64,000 nt of DNA from Pseudoxanthomonas winnipegensis (GCF_004283755.1 NZ_SHMH01000013.1:1-64000), one strand, 5' to 3'; positions 46,039-59,233 are shown, numbered from the stretch's first letter. Numbers and translations: made by a program. The notes: generated by a model from the letters alone, not told the origin.

Positions 46039-46820
46039 CAGCGCCCCGAGAACTGCGGCTTGCGCTTCTCGACGAAGGCCGCGGTGCCCTCGCGCATGTC
46101 GGCGGTGGCGAACATCAGCCCGAACTGCGCGCCCTCGAACTGCAGGCCTTCGCCCAGCGCGCATTCGCCGCCATGGATGACCGACTCGAGGATCGCGCGC
46201 AGCGCCAGCGGCGCGGCGCTGGCCAGCTGCGCGGCCAGCGCATCCACGCGCGCATCCAGCGCATCGAGCGGCACGACCTCGTTGACGATGCCCAGCGTCA
46301 GGGCGCGCGCGGCGCTGATCGGCGCGCCCAGCAGGCACAGCTCCAGCGTGGCCGCGCGCCCGGCCAGGCGCAGCAGGCGCTGGGTGCCGCCGAAGCCGGG
46401 GATCAGGCCCAGGTTGATTTCCGGCTGGCCGACCTTGGCGGTCTCGGCGGCGATGCGCAGATGGCAGGCCATCGCCAGCTCCAGCCCGCCGCCGAGGGCG
46501 AAGCCGTTGACCCGTGCGATCACCGGCTTGGTCAGGGTCTCGATGGTGCGCATCAGGGTCTGCCCGCGCAGGCCGAAGTCGCGCCCGGCCATGGCATCCA
46601 TCGTGGTCATGCCGGCGATGTCGGCGCCGGCCACGAAGGCCTTGGGGCCGGCGCCGGTCAGCACCACCACGCGCACGCCCGGGTCTGCGTCGGCGGCGCG
46701 GAAGGCCTCGGTCAGTGCGGCGATGGTGTCGGCGTCGAGCGCATTGAGCTTGTCGGGGCGGTTGACGGTGATGCGGCGCACCGCGCCCCCATCGGCGACC
46801 AAAACGGAGTTCTCAGCCAT
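46038..46820 (-). CDS. Enoyl-CoA hydratase/isomerase (crotonase) family protein
   Basis: This 260-residue protein has its start at ATG 46820 (MAENSVLVADGGAVRRITVN). The oxyanion-hole loops are KAFVAGADIAGM and GFALGGGLELAMACHLRIAA. The catalytic glutamates are expected in GGGLELA and at QPEINLGLIPGFGGTQRLLR. All family landmarks are present, so an active enoyl-CoA hydratase of fatty-acid or amino-acid breakdown is likely. The physiological substrate cannot be read from the neighbours. Confidence 0.9.
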   Translation of the reverse strand: MAENSVLVADGGAVRRITVNRPDKLNALDADTIAALTEAFRAADADPGVRVVVLTGAGPKAFVAGADIAGMTTMDAMAGRDFGLRGQTLMRTIETLTKPVIARVNGFALGGGLELAMACHLRIAAETAKVGQPEINLGLIPGFGGTQRLLRLAGRAATLELCLLGAPISAARALTLGIVNEVVPLDALDARVDALAAQLASAAPLALRAILESVIHGGECALGEGLQFEGAQFGLMFATADMREGTAAFVEKRKPQFSGR

Positions 46821-46995
46821 GCGACACGCCTTGTTCGTGAAAAATTGGTGAAGCGGGAACTTTCCCGCGGACAGGCCGGTCAATCGCGTCCATGCCTCAC
46901 TGGCCGTTAAGTCCGGCGGGGGCTATCCTAGCGCGTCCATTTGGGCCGCAAGTGCTTGCTGGACCCAACCCTTGAACCCCGGAGGTTTGTAAGAC

Positions 46996-47724
46996 ATGAA
47001 GTTGCGTTTGCTTCCCGCCAGCGTGCTGGCCATGACTCTGGCCGCAGGCACCGCCGCAGCACAGACCTCGACCGCCCCGGCTTCCACGCCCGCGCCCGAC
47101 CGCAATGCACTGAGCTATGCGCTGGGCTACGACCTGGGCCGCAACCTGATCGAAAGCGGCGAGTCCGTCGATCTGGCCACCGTGCAGAAGGCCTTGAACG
47201 AAGGCTACGCCAAGAAGGAACCCTCGGTTCCGGTCGACCAGCTGCGCACCGCCGTGCAGCAGATGGAAGCCCGCCAGATGGCCAAGGCCAAGGCTGCGTT
47301 CGACCAGGCCGCCGCCGCCAACAAGACCAAGTCCGACGCCTTCCTGGCGCAGAACAAGGCCAAGGCCGGCGTGCAGTCCCTGCCGGGTGGCGTGCAGTAC
47401 CGCGTGGTCGAAGCCGGCAGCGGCGCCAAGCCGACCCAGGCCAGCACCGTGACCATCCAGTACAAGGGTTCGCTGGCCGATGGCCGCACCTTCGTCGATA
47501 CCTTCAGCCCGCAGCAGGGCCAGACCACCCCGCCGCCGCCGGCCAGCCTGAAGGTCAGCGAGATCCCGCTGGCGGGCCTGCGCGACGCGCTGGTGCAGAT
47601 GCCGTCCGGCTCGCGCTGGGAAGTGGTGCTGCCGCCGGAGAAGGCCTACGGCAACACGCCGCAGTCGCCGATCGGCCCGAACCAGGCCGTGGTGTTCGAC
47701 GTCAAGCTGGTGGGCGTCAAGTAA
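46996..47724 (+). CDS. FKBP-type peptidyl-prolyl isomerase (FkpA/Mip-like)
   Basis: This 242-residue periplasmic folding factor has a signal peptide (MKLRLLPASVLAMTLAAGTA then AAQTSTA), an FKBP_N dimerisation domain (LSYALGYDLGRNLIESGESV and a long helix with QQMEARQMAKAKAAFDQA), and a C-terminal FKBP domain (VTIQYKGSLADGRTFVDTFS, VVLPPEKAYGN). The FKBP loop carries a Pro-rich insertion (TTPPPPASLKVSEIPLAGL) and the usual Tyr/Phe/Trp active-site residues are partly replaced, so PPIase activity may be reduced. GGAGG 8 bases before the start is optimal. Confidence 0.9.
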   Translation: MKLRLLPASVLAMTLAAGTAAAQTSTAPASTPAPDRNALSYALGYDLGRNLIESGESVDLATVQKALNEGYAKKEPSVPVDQLRTAVQQMEARQMAKAKAAFDQAAAANKTKSDAFLAQNKAKAGVQSLPGGVQYRVVEAGSGAKPTQASTVTIQYKGSLADGRTFVDTFSPQQGQTTPPPPASLKVSEIPLAGLRDALVQMPSGSRWEVVLPPEKAYGNTPQSPIGPNQAVVFDVKLVGVK

Positions 47725-47751
47725 GCCTGCGCGCTGCCGCAGTGTGACAAG

Positions 47752-47785
47752 ACGATGCGCCGGCCCGTCCGGCGCATCGTCGTTT
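47752..47785 (+). terminator. Terminator after the FKBP gene
   Basis: ACGATGCGCCGG, loop CCCGT, CCGGCGCATCGT, then CGTTTC. A 12-bp perfect stem with a short T run. Confidence 0.8.
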
Positions 47786-47822
47786 CAACCGTCCCAAGAC
47801 TTCGTTCCGCGTCCGATCGTCC

Positions 47823-48623
47823 ATGTCTGCCGCCTCCGCCCCCAGCCTGCTGTCGCCGTGCATCGGCGTGTGCCGCATGGGCGCCGACGGGTTGTGCGCG
47901 GGCTGCCTGCGCACGCTGGACGAAATCGCCGGCTGGGCGCGGATGGGCGATGATGCGCGTTCGACCCTGATGAGCGCGCTTCCGCTGCGTCGCATGCCTG
48001 CCGATCTTCCCGCACTGTTGCCCGAGTACCCCCAGCTGCAGCGTGCGCTGCATCCGCTGGACACGGCACCGGCGGCACGCGGCTGGAATCAGGGCGAGAT
48101 CGACGACATGCTCCGCACCAAGTCGCCCGCCGCCGCCGCGGTGCTGGCCGGGCTGGTGCCGCGTGCGAACGGGACGACCGTGCTGCTGACCCGCCGCCAC
48201 GACGACCTGCGCCACCACGGCGGTCAGGTGAGCTTCCCGGGCGGCCGCGTGGACCCGGGCGACGCCGATGCCATCGACGCGGCCCTGCGCGAGAGCCACG
48301 AGGAAATCGCGCTCCCGCGTCACCAGGTGCAGCCACTGGGCCTGCTCGATCCGCTGGCCACGGTCAGCGGCTTCCTGGTCACACCGGTGGTGGCGGTGGT
48401 GGATCCGGCCTTCGTGCCGGTGCCCAATCCGGGCGAGGTCGCCGAGGTGTTCGAAGTGCCGCTGGACTATCTGATGGCGCCGGACAACCTGCGCAGCGTG
48501 GAGTTGTCCTTCAAGGGCCGCGCGCGCACCGTGCTGGAATACGACTGGGCCGCGCAGCGCATCTGGGGCGCGACCGCGGCCATCCTCTACAACCTGCGCC
48601 GACGCCTGGAGGCTGTGGCATGA
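47823..48623 (+). CDS. DUF1289 - NUDIX hydrolase fusion (CoA pyrophosphatase-like)
   Basis: This 266-residue protein has two domains. Residues about 12-42 form a DUF1289 zinc-ribbon-like module (SPCIGVCRMGADGLCAGCLR then TLDEIAGW) with four Cys. Residues about 100-240 form a NUDIX domain of the CoA/acyl-CoA pyrophosphatase type: HHGGQVSFPGGRVDPGDADA then IDAALRESHEEIAL, where the RESHEE segment supplies the metal-binding glutamates. DUF1289 is usually a separate small protein or fused to other enzymes. It ends in an ATGA overlap with sseA, so the two are coexpressed. Confidence 0.85.
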   Translation: MSAASAPSLLSPCIGVCRMGADGLCAGCLRTLDEIAGWARMGDDARSTLMSALPLRRMPADLPALLPEYPQLQRALHPLDTAPAARGWNQGEIDDMLRTKSPAAAAVLAGLVPRANGTTVLLTRRHDDLRHHGGQVSFPGGRVDPGDADAIDAALRESHEEIALPRHQVQPLGLLDPLATVSGFLVTPVVAVVDPAFVPVPNPGEVAEVFEVPLDYLMAPDNLRSVELSFKGRARTVLEYDWAAQRIWGATAAILYNLRRRLEAVA

Positions 48624-49483
48624 ACTGGACCACCCTGATCGATCCCACCGTCCTGCTGCTGCACCTGCACGACCCGGACCTGCGCCTGGTCGATGCCCGC
48701 TTCGCGCCGGCCGCGCTGGACGACCCGACCGCCGGCCGAGCCGGCTACATGCAGTCGCATCTGCCGCACGCGGTCTTCGCCGATCTCAACGAGGACCTGT
48801 CCGACCTGTCGCGGATCGTCGACGGGCAGGGTCGGCATCCACTGCCGGATGAGGACGCGTTCAAGGCCCGGCTGGGGCGCTGGGGTATCGGGCCCGAGCA
48901 CCAGGTGGTGGTCTACGACGCCGGCGATGGCAGCATGGCCGCCGCGCGCCTGTGGTGGCTGCTGCGCCTGCTGGGTCATGCGCGGGTGGCGGTGCTCGAC
49001 GGCGGCCTGGCCGCCTGGCGCACCGCTGGCCTGCCGGAGACCGAGGCAGTGCCCACGCCGGTGCCGCTGCCGCCGTATCCCGGCCACTTCGACCGCACGC
49101 GCATCGTCGATGCCGACCAGATCGTCGCGCGCCGCGCCGAGGCGCCGGGCTGGCTGATCGACGCGCGCGCCTTCGAGCGCTACAGCGGCCAGCAGGAGCC
49201 GGTCGATCGCGTGGCGGGGCATGTGCCCGGCGCGGTCAATCGCCCGTTCCAGGACAACCTGATCGATGGCCGCTTCCGCGACCCGCAGGCCCTGCGGCTG
49301 GAGCTGCTGGCCCTGCTCGGGCCGCACGCGGCGCGCGATGCGGTGCTGATGTGCGGATCCGGCGTGACCGCCTGCCATCAGCTGCTCGCGTTCGAACACG
49401 CCGGCCTGCCCGGGCCGAAGCTCTACGCCGGCTCGTGGAGCGGCTGGATCGCCGACCCTAAGCGGCCGGTGGCGACTTCCTGA
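48620..49483 (+). CDS. sseA: Sulfurtransferase (3-mercaptopyruvate/thiosulfate type)
   Basis: This 287-residue protein has two tandem rhodanese domains. The N-terminal inactive one contains VVVYDAGDGSMAAARLWWLL, and the C-terminal active one has the persulfide loop CGSGVTACH, a CGSGVTA motif more typical of mercaptopyruvate sulfurtransferase than of thiosulfate:cyanide enzymes (CRxGx[RT]). LIDARAFERYSGQQEPVD and GHVPGAVNRPFQDNL are family landmarks. Its 3-prime end overlaps the convergent crotonase gene by 26 bases. Confidence 0.9.
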   Translation: MNWTTLIDPTVLLLHLHDPDLRLVDARFAPAALDDPTAGRAGYMQSHLPHAVFADLNEDLSDLSRIVDGQGRHPLPDEDAFKARLGRWGIGPEHQVVVYDAGDGSMAAARLWWLLRLLGHARVAVLDGGLAAWRTAGLPETEAVPTPVPLPPYPGHFDRTRIVDADQIVARRAEAPGWLIDARAFERYSGQQEPVDRVAGHVPGAVNRPFQDNLIDGRFRDPQALRLELLALLGPHAARDAVLMCGSGVTACHQLLAFEHAGLPGPKLYAGSWSGWIADPKRPVATS

Positions 49484-50249
49484 GCCGGGCCGCCATCGCC
49501 TGCAGGGCGGCCTGGGTGTCCGGGCCGAACCACTGCTCGATGAACTCCTCCAGCACCACCGTCTCCAGCGCCGCGATCATGTCGGCGCGGGCGATCGCGC
49601 GGGTCCTGCGCAGCGGCGTCTGCGGCAGCCGCGCCAGCGCCTGCAGCCGCTGCACCGCGTGCTCGATCGTGGCCGCGGCATCGTCGGCGAGCGCGTCGAC
49701 CAGGCCGATGCGCAGTGCGTGCTCGGCGCTGACCATCGCCCCGGGCACGACCAGCAGGCTGGTCTGGTGGGCGCCGATCGCACGGCGCATCAGGTGCTGG
49801 ATCCCGTCGGGTACGGCCAGGCCGACCTGGGTCTCATTGAGGCCGATCTGCAGCGGATGCGCCGCATCGATGCTGCGGCACATCACGCGGTAGTCGCTGC
49901 ACAGCGCCAGCACGCAGCCGCCGGCCGGCGCATGGCCGGTCAGCGCGGCGGCCACCGGGATGGGCGCGGCGGCGATGACGCCGGCCAGGCCGAGGAAGGC
50001 CGACCACGTCGCACGCAAGGCGTCGCGGTCCTGCCCGTGCGAGATCAGATGCGGCACATCCAGCCCGCCGCTGAACACCCGTTCGTTGCCCGACAGCACC
50101 ACGCCGGCAACCTGGGCATCGGCGAAGCTGTCCTCGAGCGCGCGCGCCAGCGCCTGCATCAGCGCATCGTCGAGCGCGTTGACCGGCGGCCGCGCCAGGC
50201 GCAGTTCGCGCACGGCACCGTGGGACAGGACCTGGACCAGCTCGGACAT
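49458..50249 (-). CDS. Crotonase-family protein, second copy
   Basis: This 263-residue protein has its start at ATG 50249 with GGAGG 8 bases upstream. The loops are NERVFSGGLDVPHLI and LTGHAPAGGCVLALCSDYRV. The residues expected as catalytic acids in hydratases (GGGLELA and PE) are replaced by GGCVLALC and NETQVGLAVP, closer to delta-isomerase-type members, so hydratase activity is doubtful. C-terminal RAIARADMIAALETVVLEEF fits acyl-binding helices. An enoyl-CoA isomerase role is the best guess. Confidence 0.85.
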   Translation of the reverse strand: MSELVQVLSHGAVRELRLARPPVNALDDALMQALARALEDSFADAQVAGVVLSGNERVFSGGLDVPHLISHGQDRDALRATWSAFLGLAGVIAAAPIPVAAALTGHAPAGGCVLALCSDYRVMCRSIDAAHPLQIGLNETQVGLAVPDGIQHLMRRAIGAHQTSLLVVPGAMVSAEHALRIGLVDALADDAAATIEHAVQRLQALARLPQTPLRRTRAIARADMIAALETVVLEEFIEQWFGPDTQAALQAMAARLRKSPPAA

Positions 50250-50270
50250 CGCACGCCTCCTACCAATGCA

Positions 50271-50296
50271 GCGGGCCCGCATGATAGCGGGCCCGT
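50271..50296. terminator. GC hairpin between thioesterase and crotonase genes
   Basis: GCGGGCCCGC, loop ATGATA, GCGGGCCCGT. A 9-10 bp stem, 33 bases past the thioesterase stop on the minus strand, without a T run. Confidence 0.5.
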
Positions 50297-50329
50297 GCGG
50301 TGAGGTATGGAAAGGCGCGGGGGCAGGCC

Positions 50330-50757
50330 CTAGACGCTGGCCTGGCGCACCGCCTCGGGAATCGGCGCGCTCTTGCCGGTGGCCGTGTCGATCCACACCA
50401 CCACCACGTGGCCATCGGAGTACAGCACCGTGTCATCGTTGTCGGCCACGATGCGGTGGCCGATGGTCACGCTGGAATTGCCCAGGCGCTCGACGAACAG
50501 CTCCACGACGATGTCGTTGGGCCACACGATCGGCCGACGGTAGTTGACGTCGGTATTGGCCACCACCGGCGAGATGCCGCGGCCCATCGTCTGGCCGCCG
50601 GTGACGCCGTGCAGCCAGCGCACGCGCGCCTCCTCCAGGTAGGAGATGTACTTGGCGTTGTTGACATGGCCATAGGCGTCCATGTCGCGCCAACGCACGG
50701 AGATCGGCACGCGCGCCAGCACCTTGCGCGCAATCGGGGTTTCGCTCGCTTCGCTCA

Positions 50758-50758
<1 letters not shown>
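50330..50758 (-). CDS. Acyl-CoA thioesterase, hotdog fold (4HBT)
   Basis: This 142-residue protein has the 4-hydroxybenzoyl-CoA thioesterase signature VRWRDMDAYGHVNNAKYISY then LEEAR, in which the DxxGHVNN Asp is catalytic. Hotdog strands VNYRRPIVWPNDIVVELFVE and HVVVVWIDTATGKSAPIP follow. The start shares one base with the uvrA stop (TGATG), making it translationally coupled to uvrA, an odd functional pairing that may simply be economical packing. Confidence 0.9.
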
Positions 50759-53715
<2,957 letters not shown>

Positions 53716-53881
53716 GCCTTGGGGGTCTGGCCTGTGCAGGAAGGGGAGGGCGCCGGCACGTGTCGATCCGTCGCGAATCGGTCAGCCTAGCGAGTCCCCT
53801 GTATGGGGGCAATTGACGGATTTCCGAAGGCCCCGTGGCGGCCGGACGACCCCCGGGGACCGCGGGCGGGTACGGCATGGG

Positions 53882-53916
53882 GTGACTTGCTCCAAGTCAC
53901 TGATCCGGCTATCATT
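53882..53916 (+). promoter_or_regulatory. Probable rplU promoter with overlapping palindrome
   Basis: TTGCTC (53887-53892), 17 bases, TATCAT (53910-53915). The -35 overlaps a perfect palindrome GTGACTTG-CTC-CAAGTCAC at 53882-53900, which could bind a regulator. Confidence 0.5.
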
Positions 53917-53991
53917 CCGCTTCTGTCCGCCCCTCGATGGGCGGCAGGCACGAGAATAACTACGAAAAGCCAACACAAAGAGGAAGCACCC

Positions 53992-54315
53992 ATGTACGCA
54001 GTTCTGGTCACGGGCGGCAAGCAATATCGCGTCATGCAGGGCGAGACCCTGCGCGTGGAGAAGCTGGACGCCGAAGCCGGTAAGGCCATCACCTTCGACA
54101 CCCTGCTGATGCTCGGCAGCGACGACGGCATCAAGCTGGGCGACGCGCTGAAGGGCGCCACGGTCACCGCGACGGTCAAGTCGCACGGCCGCGCCGACAA
54201 GGTGAAGATCATCAAGTTCCGCCGCCGCAAGCACCACATGAAGCACCAGGGTCACCGGCAGCACTACACCGAAATCGAGATCACCGGAATCAACGCTTCC
54301 GGCGACAACAAGTAA
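53992..54315 (+). CDS. rplU: 50S ribosomal protein L21
   Basis: This 107-residue protein starts [20 protein letters not shown]. It has the L21 core with [20 protein letters not shown], the rRNA-contacting basic loop, and a short C-terminal extension. AGAGGAAG lies 8-15 bases before the ATG. First gene of rplU-rpmA, 12 bases apart, with obgE following. Confidence 0.97.
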   Translation: MYAVLVTGGKQYRVMQGETLRVEKLDAEAGKAITFDTLLMLGSDDGIKLGDALKGATVTATVKSHGRADKVKIIKFRRRKHHMKHQGHRQHYTEIEITGINASGDNK

Positions 54316-54327
54316 GGAGCGCAAGTC

Positions 54328-54588
54328 ATGGCACATAAAAAGGGCGTAGGTTCTTCGCGCAACGGCCGCGACTCCAACCCGAAGATGCTGGGCGTGAAGG
54401 TCTATGGTGGCCAGGCGATCGAAGCCGGCAACATCATCGTCCGTCAGCGCGGCACGCAGTTCCACCCGGGTCCGGGCGTCGGCCTGGGCCGCGACCACAC
54501 GCTGTTCGCGCTGGTCGACGGCAAGGTCGATTTCTCGGTCAAGGGCGCGGCCAAGCGTCGCACCGTGAGCGTGGTGACCGAGGGCTGA
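54328..54588 (+). CDS. rpmA: 50S ribosomal protein L27
   Basis: This 86-residue protein starts [20 protein letters not shown], the N-terminal tail that reaches the peptidyl-transferase centre. Conserved [20 protein letters not shown] then [14 protein letters not shown] follows. No N-terminal cleavage motif of the firmicute type is present. Ends 27 bases before a terminator. Confidence 0.97.
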   Translation: MAHKKGVGSSRNGRDSNPKMLGVKVYGGQAIEAGNIIVRQRGTQFHPGPGVGLGRDHTLFALVDGKVDFSVKGAAKRRTVSVVTEG

Positions 54589-54614
54589 GCCTTCGCGTCG
54601 CTGCGTCGCGAAAG

Positions 54615-54635
54615 CCCCGCTTCGGCGGGGTTTTT
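54615..54635 (+). terminator. Terminator after rpmA
   Basis: CCCCGC, loop TTCG, GCGGGG, then TTTTT. It separates the ribosomal genes from obgE. Confidence 0.93.
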
Positions 54636-54644
54636 CGTTTGTAG

Positions 54645-55856
<1,212 letters not shown>

Positions 55857-55915
55857 GTCTCGCGGGAGGCATGGCCGTGACGCATCCAACGCAGGAATCG
55901 GGCGGTTTTCGCCTG

Positions 55916-56033
55916 TGTAGAGCGGAGCTCGCTCCGCTGCTCTTGCTTGCTTCGCACATGGGAGCAGCGCTTCTGGAACAGGCGGGCGACGGACAATCCT
56001 GGGCAGGATCCAGCGGAGCAAGCTCCGCTCTAC
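55916..56033. repeat. SMAG-type REPIN, copy 2
   Basis: TGTAGAGCGGAGCTCGCTCC GCT at 55916-55938 faces AGCGGAGCAAGCTCCGCTCT AC at 56012-56033, the same family as 44541-44615 but with a longer insert. It lies between the convergent obgE and rpsT genes. Confidence 0.85.
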
Positions 56034-56075
56034 GGGGGTGCCTGGCCGTTGTCTGCGGCAATCCGTGGGCAACAA

Positions 56076-56097
56076 AAAACCCGGCCGAAGCCGGGTC
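56076..56097 (-). terminator. Terminator of rpsT
   Basis: On the minus strand: CCCGGC, loop TTCG, GCCGGG, then TTTTTTG, 28 bases beyond the rpsT stop. Confidence 0.92.
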
Positions 56098-56125
56098 TCC
56101 TGTTGCCCTTGCCGTCAGTGGAGCG

Positions 56126-56395
56126 TCAAGCGGCCTTGAGGGCCTTGATGCGCGCGGTGAGGCGGCTCTTATGACGGGCGGCCTTGTTCTTGTGGATCAG
56201 GCCACGCGAGCTGAAACGGTCCAGCAGCGGCTGGGCGGTGGCGAAGGCGGCTTCGGCGCCGGCGGCGTCGTTGGCGTCGAGGGCCTTGATGACTTTCTTG
56301 ACGGCGGTGCGCAGCATGGAGCGCTGAGCGACGTTGCGCGCATTGCGCACGACGGTCTGCTTGGCGCGCTTCTTGGCGGACTTGATATTGGCCAC
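56126..56395 (-). CDS. rpsT: 30S ribosomal protein S20
   Basis: This 89-residue, all-helical, Lys/Arg/Ala-rich protein starts [20 protein letters not shown], with [20 protein letters not shown] C-terminal segment ([20 protein letters not shown]). It is divergent from murJ as in most gammaproteobacteria, with 104 bases between the starts. Confidence 0.96.
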   Translation of the reverse strand: MANIKSAKKRAKQTVVRNARNVAQRSMLRTAVKKVIKALDANDAAGAEAAFATAQPLLDRFSSRGLIHKNKAARHKSRLTARIKALKAA

Positions 56396-56499
56396 GTTGG
56401 GATCCTGAGAAGACTTGGGGTTGACGGCGGGCGGAAAAACGAACGGGAAATTATGGGCTGTTCAAGGACTTGCGTCAACCACATGGCCTGGGGTAGGGC

Positions 56500-58107
56500 G
56501 TGAGCACACCGAAAATGCTGAAAGGGCTGCTGTCGTTCAGCAGCATGACCATGATCTCGCGGGTGCTGGGGCTGGTGCGCGACCAGGCCATCGCCGCCAG
56601 CTTCGGCGCCAATGCGGTGACCGACGCGTTCTGGGTGGCGTTCCGCATCCCCAACTTCCTGCGCCGGCTGTTCGCCGAAGGCTCGTTCTCCACGGCCTTC
56701 GTGCCCGTGTTCACCGAGGTCAAGGAGACCCGGCCGCATGCCGACCTGCGCACGCTGATGGCCAGCGTGTCGGGCACGCTCGGCGGGGTGCTGTTGCTGG
56801 TGACCGCGCTGGGGCTGATCTTCACCCCGCAGGTGGCGATGGTGTTCAACCCCGGCTCGGCCGACGACCCTGCCAAGTTCGGCCTGATCGTGGACCTGCT
56901 GCGGCTGACCTTCCCGTTCCTGCTGTTCGTCTCGCTGACCGCGCTGGCGGGCGGGGCGCTGAACAGCTTCAACCGCTTCGCCATCCCGGCGCTGACGCCG
57001 GTGATCCTCAACCTGTGCATGATCGCCGGCGCGCTGTGGCTGGCGCCGCTGATGGGCATGTCGATCCTGGCGCTGGGCTGGGCGGTGCTGGCGGCCGGCG
57101 CGCTGCAGCTGCTGTTCCAGCTGCCGGCGCTGCGCGGGATCGATCTGCTGACCCTGCCGCGCTGGGGCTGGTCGCATCCGGACGTGCGCCGGGTGCTGCG
57201 GCTGATGGTGCCGACCCTGTTCGGCTCGTCGGTGGCGCAGATCAACCTGCTGCTGGATACGGTGATCGCCTCGTTCCTGTTCGCCGGCTCGCAGAGCTGG
57301 CTCTCCCAGGCCGACCGTTTCCTGGAGCTGCCGCTGGGCGTGTTCGGCGTGGCGCTGGGCACGGTGATCCTGCCGGCGCTCTCGCGCCACCACGTCAAGA
57401 CCGACGCCGCCGGATTCTCCGCGGCGCTGGACTGGGGCCTGCGCACGACCCTGCTGATCGCCGTGCCGGCGGCGGTAGGCCTGATGCTGCTGAGCGTGCC
57501 GCTGGTGGCCACGCTGTTCCAGTACGGCAAGTTCACCGCTTTCGATACGCATATGGCGGCCATGTCGGTGTTCGGGCTGAGCTTCGGCCTGCCGGCCTTC
57601 GCCCTGCTCAAGATCGTGCTGCCGGCCTTCTACGCGCGCCAGGACACCACCACGCCGGTCCGCGCCGGCATCGTGGCGCTGGTGTCCAACATGGTGCTGA
57701 ACCTGCTGTTCCTGGCGCTGCTGTACCAGCTGATGGTCAAGCCGGAGGTGCGCGCGCTGGGCGTGACCGAGGCGCTGGCGCGGACGCCCGGCCTGCATCT
57801 GGCCCTGGGCATCGCCAGCGCGGTGGCCAGCTACATCAACCTGGGCCTGCTGTGGATGTGGCTGCGCCGCGCCGGGGTGTATCAGCGCCGCGCGGGCTGG
57901 GGCGGCTTCGTTCTGCGGCTGCTGCTGGCGTGCGCGGCGATGGCCGCGGTGGTCGGCGCCGGGCTGCACTGGCTTCCCGATTTCACCGTGCTGCCCAAGC
58001 TGACGCGCGTCCTTAGCCTGCTGGGCCTGGTCGCGGCCGGCGGTCTCACCTACGCCGTGGTGCAGGTCGCGCTGGGCCTGCGACCGCGCGACCTGCGTGG
58101 GCACTGA
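56500..58107 (+). CDS. murJ: Lipid II flippase MurJ
   Basis: This inner-membrane MOP-superfamily flippase exports the peptidoglycan precursor lipid II. It has 535 residues from GTG 56500 and 14 predicted helices. Family landmarks: SRVLGLVRDQAIAASFGANA, VAFRIPNFLRRLFAEGSFST then AFVPVF, DRFLELPLGVFGVALGTVIL then PALSRH and LPAFYARQDTTTPVRAGI. Conserved Arg residues in helix 1-2 are present. ribF follows after 99 bases. Confidence 0.95.
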   Translation: MSTPKMLKGLLSFSSMTMISRVLGLVRDQAIAASFGANAVTDAFWVAFRIPNFLRRLFAEGSFSTAFVPVFTEVKETRPHADLRTLMASVSGTLGGVLLLVTALGLIFTPQVAMVFNPGSADDPAKFGLIVDLLRLTFPFLLFVSLTALAGGALNSFNRFAIPALTPVILNLCMIAGALWLAPLMGMSILALGWAVLAAGALQLLFQLPALRGIDLLTLPRWGWSHPDVRRVLRLMVPTLFGSSVAQINLLLDTVIASFLFAGSQSWLSQADRFLELPLGVFGVALGTVILPALSRHHVKTDAAGFSAALDWGLRTTLLIAVPAAVGLMLLSVPLVATLFQYGKFTAFDTHMAAMSVFGLSFGLPAFALLKIVLPAFYARQDTTTPVRAGIVALVSNMVLNLLFLALLYQLMVKPEVRALGVTEALARTPGLHLALGIASAVASYINLGLLWMWLRRAGVYQRRAGWGGFVLRLLLACAAMAAVVGAGLHWLPDFTVLPKLTRVLSLLGLVAAGGLTYAVVQVALGLRPRDLRGH

Positions 58108-58206
58108 GTCGGTGGGCCTTGCGCCTGCGCCTGACGGCTATACTTCACGGGTTTCCCCAGAGATTTCCTGGGTGGCCTCGTCTGGCCGCCCGATCGCCCA
58201 ATCCCG

Positions 58207-59157
58207 ATGAGCAGGCTGTTTCGTGACATCGAAGGCGGGGTACTGACCCCGGGTGGCAGTGTGGTGTGCATCGGCGCCTTCGATGGCCTGCACCTGGGCC
58301 ACCGTGCGCTGCTGCGTCATGCCCAGGCGCGCGCCCGCGCGCTGGGGCTGCCGCTGGTGGCGGTGAGTTTCGAACCGCTGCCGCGCGAGTTCTTCCAGCC
58401 GCAGGACCCGCCGCCGCGCCTGAGCCTGCCGCGCGCCAAGGTCGAAGGCCTGCTGCAGGGCGGGGCCGACCGCATCGGCCTGCTGCGCTTCAACCAGCGC
58501 ATGACCGCGATGTCGGCGCAGGATTTCGTGCACACGCTGCTGGTCGGGCGCCTGGCCGCGCGCGAGGTGTGGATCGGGCCGGAGTTCCGCTTCGGCCACA
58601 AGCGCGGCGGCGATGTGGCGCTGCTGCAGGCGATGGGCGCGGAGCTGGGCTTCGCCGCGGGCCAGATCGAGCCGGTGCACTGCGCCGATGGCGAGCGCGT
58701 GTCCTCCACCCGCATCCGCGCCGCGCTGCGCCAGGGCGACTTCATCCATGCGGAGCGCCTGCTCGGCCACCCGTACGCCATCGGCGGGCGGGTGGTGCGC
58801 GGCAAGCAGCTGGGCCGCACGCTGGGCTTCCCGACCGCCAACCTGCGCTTCCCCAAGACGCCGGCGCTGAGCGGCATCTACGCGACCTGGGTGCATGGGC
58901 TGACCGAGCGGCCGTGGCCGTCGGTGTCCAGCTTCGGCACCCGGCCCACCGTGGACGGCGTGGAGCCGCTGCTGGAGGCGCATCTGTTCGACTTCAGCGG
59001 CGACCTGTATGGGCGCCACCTGCGCGTGGAATTCGTCGCCAAGCTGCGCGACGAGGAAAAATTCGACGGCCTGGAGGCGCTGACCGAACAGATGCAGCGC
59101 GACGCCGCCAACGCCCGCCGACTGCTGTCCGCCGAACGCCTGCGGGCCACGGCCTGA
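58207..59157 (+). CDS. ribF: Bifunctional riboflavin kinase / FMN adenylyltransferase
   Basis: This 316-residue enzyme makes FMN and FAD from riboflavin. The N-terminal nucleotidyltransferase domain has IGAFDGLHLGHRALL (the family GxFDGxHxGH), LVAVSFEPLPREFF and ERVSSTRIRAALRQGD. The C-terminal kinase has GRTLGFPTANLRFP and the IYATWVHG strand. Order murJ-ribF-ileS-lspA-ispH is the classic gammaproteobacterial arrangement. Confidence 0.96.
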   Translation: MSRLFRDIEGGVLTPGGSVVCIGAFDGLHLGHRALLRHAQARARALGLPLVAVSFEPLPREFFQPQDPPPRLSLPRAKVEGLLQGGADRIGLLRFNQRMTAMSAQDFVHTLLVGRLAAREVWIGPEFRFGHKRGGDVALLQAMGAELGFAAGQIEPVHCADGERVSSTRIRAALRQGDFIHAERLLGHPYAIGGRVVRGKQLGRTLGFPTANLRFPKTPALSGIYATWVHGLTERPWPSVSSFGTRPTVDGVEPLLEAHLFDFSGDLYGRHLRVEFVAKLRDEEKFDGLEALTEQMQRDAANARRLLSAERLRATA

Positions 59158-59233
59158 ACGACCATCTTCTTGAATCCAGGCCCGCGTGGCGCCGCGCAGG
59201 CCTCCCCCGCATAGCCGCAGAGAACCGCCACCT

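Noticed and set aside
59158-59233. T-box or other riboswitch leader before ileS, and FMN riboswitch near ribF
   Set aside because: The spacers are only 76 and 99 bases and show neither a T-box bulge nor FMN-aptamer sequence; gammaproteobacterial ileS and ribF normally lack these.
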